DNA of 64,000 bases. It comes from Marinobacter salexigens. Its GTDB lineage: Bacteria; Pseudomonadota; Gammaproteobacteria; Pseudomonadales; Oleiphilaceae. The notes under the pieces were generated by a model that saw only the letters and a program-made list of their open reading frames with translations, searched no databases and had not been told where the DNA came from. Each line of letters begins with the position of its first letter. Positions within the stretch are counted from its first letter, which is position 1. The translations under genes were made by a program, and so were the position numbers. Below, in pieces: positions 62,578 through 64,000 of this stretch. The DNA is taken from the NCBI RefSeq assembly GCF_018860765.1, contig NZ_JAHKPV010000001.1, positions 485,594 to 549,593 on the forward strand, given 5' to 3'.

Positions 62578-63513
62578 GTGCGACTCGTTTTTGCCGGCAC
62601 CCCGGATTTCGCAGCCACCGCCCTCAGTGCTTTGCTAGGCACCCATCACACCCTTGTGGGCGTTTACTCTCAGCCAGACCGGCCAGCCGGTAGAGGGCGC
62701 AAGCTTCAGCCCAGCCCGGTCAAGCAAGTTGCGCTAGACAACGGAATCCCGGTATTCCAGCCGGAAAGCCTGAAAACCCCAGAAGCACAGCAAGAACTGG
62801 CCAACCTCCGACCGGATGTGATGATCGTTGCAGCCTATGGGTTGATTCTGCCAGAGGCTGTTTTGGCGATTCCCGTTCATGGTTGCCTCAACATTCACGC
62901 ATCCCTTTTACCCCGTTGGCGCGGCGCGGCGCCCATCCAGCGCGCCATTGCCGCGGGCGACGAAAATACCGGTATAACCATCATGCAGATGGACAAGGGT
63001 TTGGATACCGGTGATATGTTGCTGAAATCCGCCACGGCCATTGAATCGAACGATACCGGCGGCAGCCTTCATGACCGACTTGCACAGATGGGTGGCCAAG
63101 CCATCCTCGAAGCTCTGGAACTGCTTGAAAAAGGTGAGCTTCAAGGCGAAGCGCAAAATAACGAGCAAGCATGCTATGCCCACAAACTGTCTAAAGAAGA
63201 AGGCCATATTGACTGGTCCCAAAGCGCACAAAACATAGAGCGCCTGATTCGCGCCTTCAACCCATGGCCCGGCACCTATACAGACTTTGAGCAGCAACGC
63301 CTGCGAATCCACGAGGCCATAGCCACCGATGAGCAGAGTCAAAATCCACCCGGCACCGTTATCAAACGGGAAAGAGAAGGTATTGATATCGCCTGTGGCA
63401 CCGGTACTCTCCGCATTACGCGTTTACAACTATCAGGGTCTCGGGCCCAGAGCGTGAATGACTTGATCAACGGCGGCAAACAACTGCTGCTACCCGGACA
63501 GGAGCTGAACTAA
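62578..63513 (+). CDS. fmt: methionyl-tRNA formyltransferase
   Basis: 311 residues. It formylates initiator Met-tRNA with 10-formyl-tetrahydrofolate. N-terminal catalytic domain: FAGTPDFAATALSAL and the signature HASLLPRWRGAAPIQRAI; a C-terminal OB-fold binds the tRNA. It begins with GTG at 62578. rsmB starts 2 bp after its stop, so the two genes form an operon. Confidence 0.96.
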   Translation: MRLVFAGTPDFAATALSALLGTHHTLVGVYSQPDRPAGRGRKLQPSPVKQVALDNGIPVFQPESLKTPEAQQELANLRPDVMIVAAYGLILPEAVLAIPVHGCLNIHASLLPRWRGAAPIQRAIAAGDENTGITIMQMDKGLDTGDMLLKSATAIESNDTGGSLHDRLAQMGGQAILEALELLEKGELQGEAQNNEQACYAHKLSKEEGHIDWSQSAQNIERLIRAFNPWPGTYTDFEQQRLRIHEAIATDEQSQNPPGTVIKREREGIDIACGTGTLRITRLQLSGSRAQSVNDLINGGKQLLLPGQELN

Positions 63514-63514
63514 C

Positions 63515-64000
63515 ATGGGCGACTACTATGTGCCCATGCGCGCTGTTGCTGCCGATGTTCTGCTGGCGGTAGAAGAGGGCGAGTCTTTATCGCAATGCCT
63601 ACCTCCTGCTCTGCAACGTCTCGCGCCCAACGAGCGCCCTGTGCTGCAGGCTCTGTGCTACGGCACTTGCCGCTGGTTTCACCGCCTCGACAGCGAGCTG
63701 AATAGTCGGCTCAAAAAACCGATTAAAAAACAGGATCGCATTGTTCATCACCTGATGCTGGTCGCGCTTTTTCAGCTCCGTTTCAGCCAGCAGGCTACTT
63801 ACGCTGTTCTGAACGAATCTGTGGAAGCGTGTCGCGCACTCGACAAGCCCCACCTCACCGGTTTGGTGAACGGTATTTTGCGCGCCGCTGAACGCGAAGG
63901 TGCCCCGGAGCCGGAAGACGATTCCAGCCGCTTCAGCCACCCCGTATGGATGGTGGAAAAACTACGCCATAACTGGCCCGACAATTGGCAGCAGATTTTG
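63515..64000 (+). CDS. rsmB: 16S rRNA m5C967 methyltransferase RsmB, cut by the window end
   Basis: The first 162 residues of RsmB (Fmu/Sun). They form the helical NusB-like N-terminal domain (VLQALCYGTCRWFHRL, ATYAVLNESVEAC, GLVNGILRA), which is the family layout; the methyltransferase domain lies beyond the window. The enzyme methylates C967 of 16S rRNA. The ATG has GGAG 10 nt upstream, inside the end of fmt. An inner ATG seven codons later is possible. Confidence 0.93.
   Translation, partial: MGDYYVPMRAVAADVLLAVEEGESLSQCLPPALQRLAPNERPVLQALCYGTCRWFHRLDSELNSRLKKPIKKQDRIVHHLMLVALFQLRFSQQATYAVLNESVEACRALDKPHLTGLVNGILRAAEREGAPEPEDDSSRFSHPVWMVEKLRHNWPDNWQQIL

Overview
The window looks like chromosome of a halophilic marine gammaproteobacterium close to Marinobacter and, more distantly, Pseudomonas. 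This is an inference from gene content and order, not from a marker gene. It rests on monomeric NADP isocitrate dehydrogenase, fatty-acid cis/trans isomerase, an ectoine synthase homologue, an aa3-type cytochrome oxidase locus ordered much as in Pseudomonas, and the rsmB-fmt-def / LysM-dprA-tsaC-hemF-aroE block that lies near the replication origin in P. aeruginosa. I saw no rRNA, tRNA, CRISPR array, prophage or transposase gene. The window is cut inside a hybrid sensor kinase at the left and inside rsmB at the right.

Layout. 1-6.4 kb: a 7TMR-DISM hybrid kinase, small proteins of unknown function, a serine hydrolase and YbaK. 6.5-8.7 kb: monomeric isocitrate dehydrogenase with an inverted repeat in its leader. 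9.0-19.3 kb: a complete locus for using 3-hydroxybutyrate (3HB). It has a lipoprotein 3HB-oligomer hydrolase, a sigma-54 activator, a three-component TRAP transporter, 3HB dehydrogenase and acetoacetyl-CoA synthetase. Together these hydrolyse 3HB oligomers outside the cytoplasm, import the product, oxidise it to acetoacetate and activate it to acetoacetyl-CoA. Two intergenic regions each hold a -24/-12 promoter and a pair of GTCC-N8-GGAC palindromes; these are probably the activator's binding sites and tie the locus into one regulon.

19.3-33.7 kb: a DUF2868 protein with its DUF3482 GTPase, an orphan ectC beside an MFS carrier, a PLP decarboxylase, Cti, an ATP-grasp protein, a small periplasmic protein behind a Fur-box-like site, HrpB and another MFS carrier. 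34.0-42.8 kb: the cytochrome c oxidase structural operon (coxB-coxA-ctaG-coxC) and a separate assembly operon (SURF1, a membrane protein, ctaA, cyoE, sco). 43.0-51.3 kb: a MATE exporter, then a tightly overlapped four-gene unit (cupredoxin, GGDEF/EAL protein, DUF3034 barrel, truncated-haemoglobin lipoprotein) that I regard as the least described gene set here, and an Na+/H+ antiporter. 51.7-64 kb: yheV, prlC, gamma carbonic anhydrase, a PomAB-like stator, and the near-origin housekeeping genes.

Non-coding elements not explained by the genes: three copies of a palindromic intergenic repeat with an invariant loop and changing outer arms (24.3, 51.3 and 51.6 kb), and a 179-bp cloverleaf-like palindromic element at 54.2 kb.
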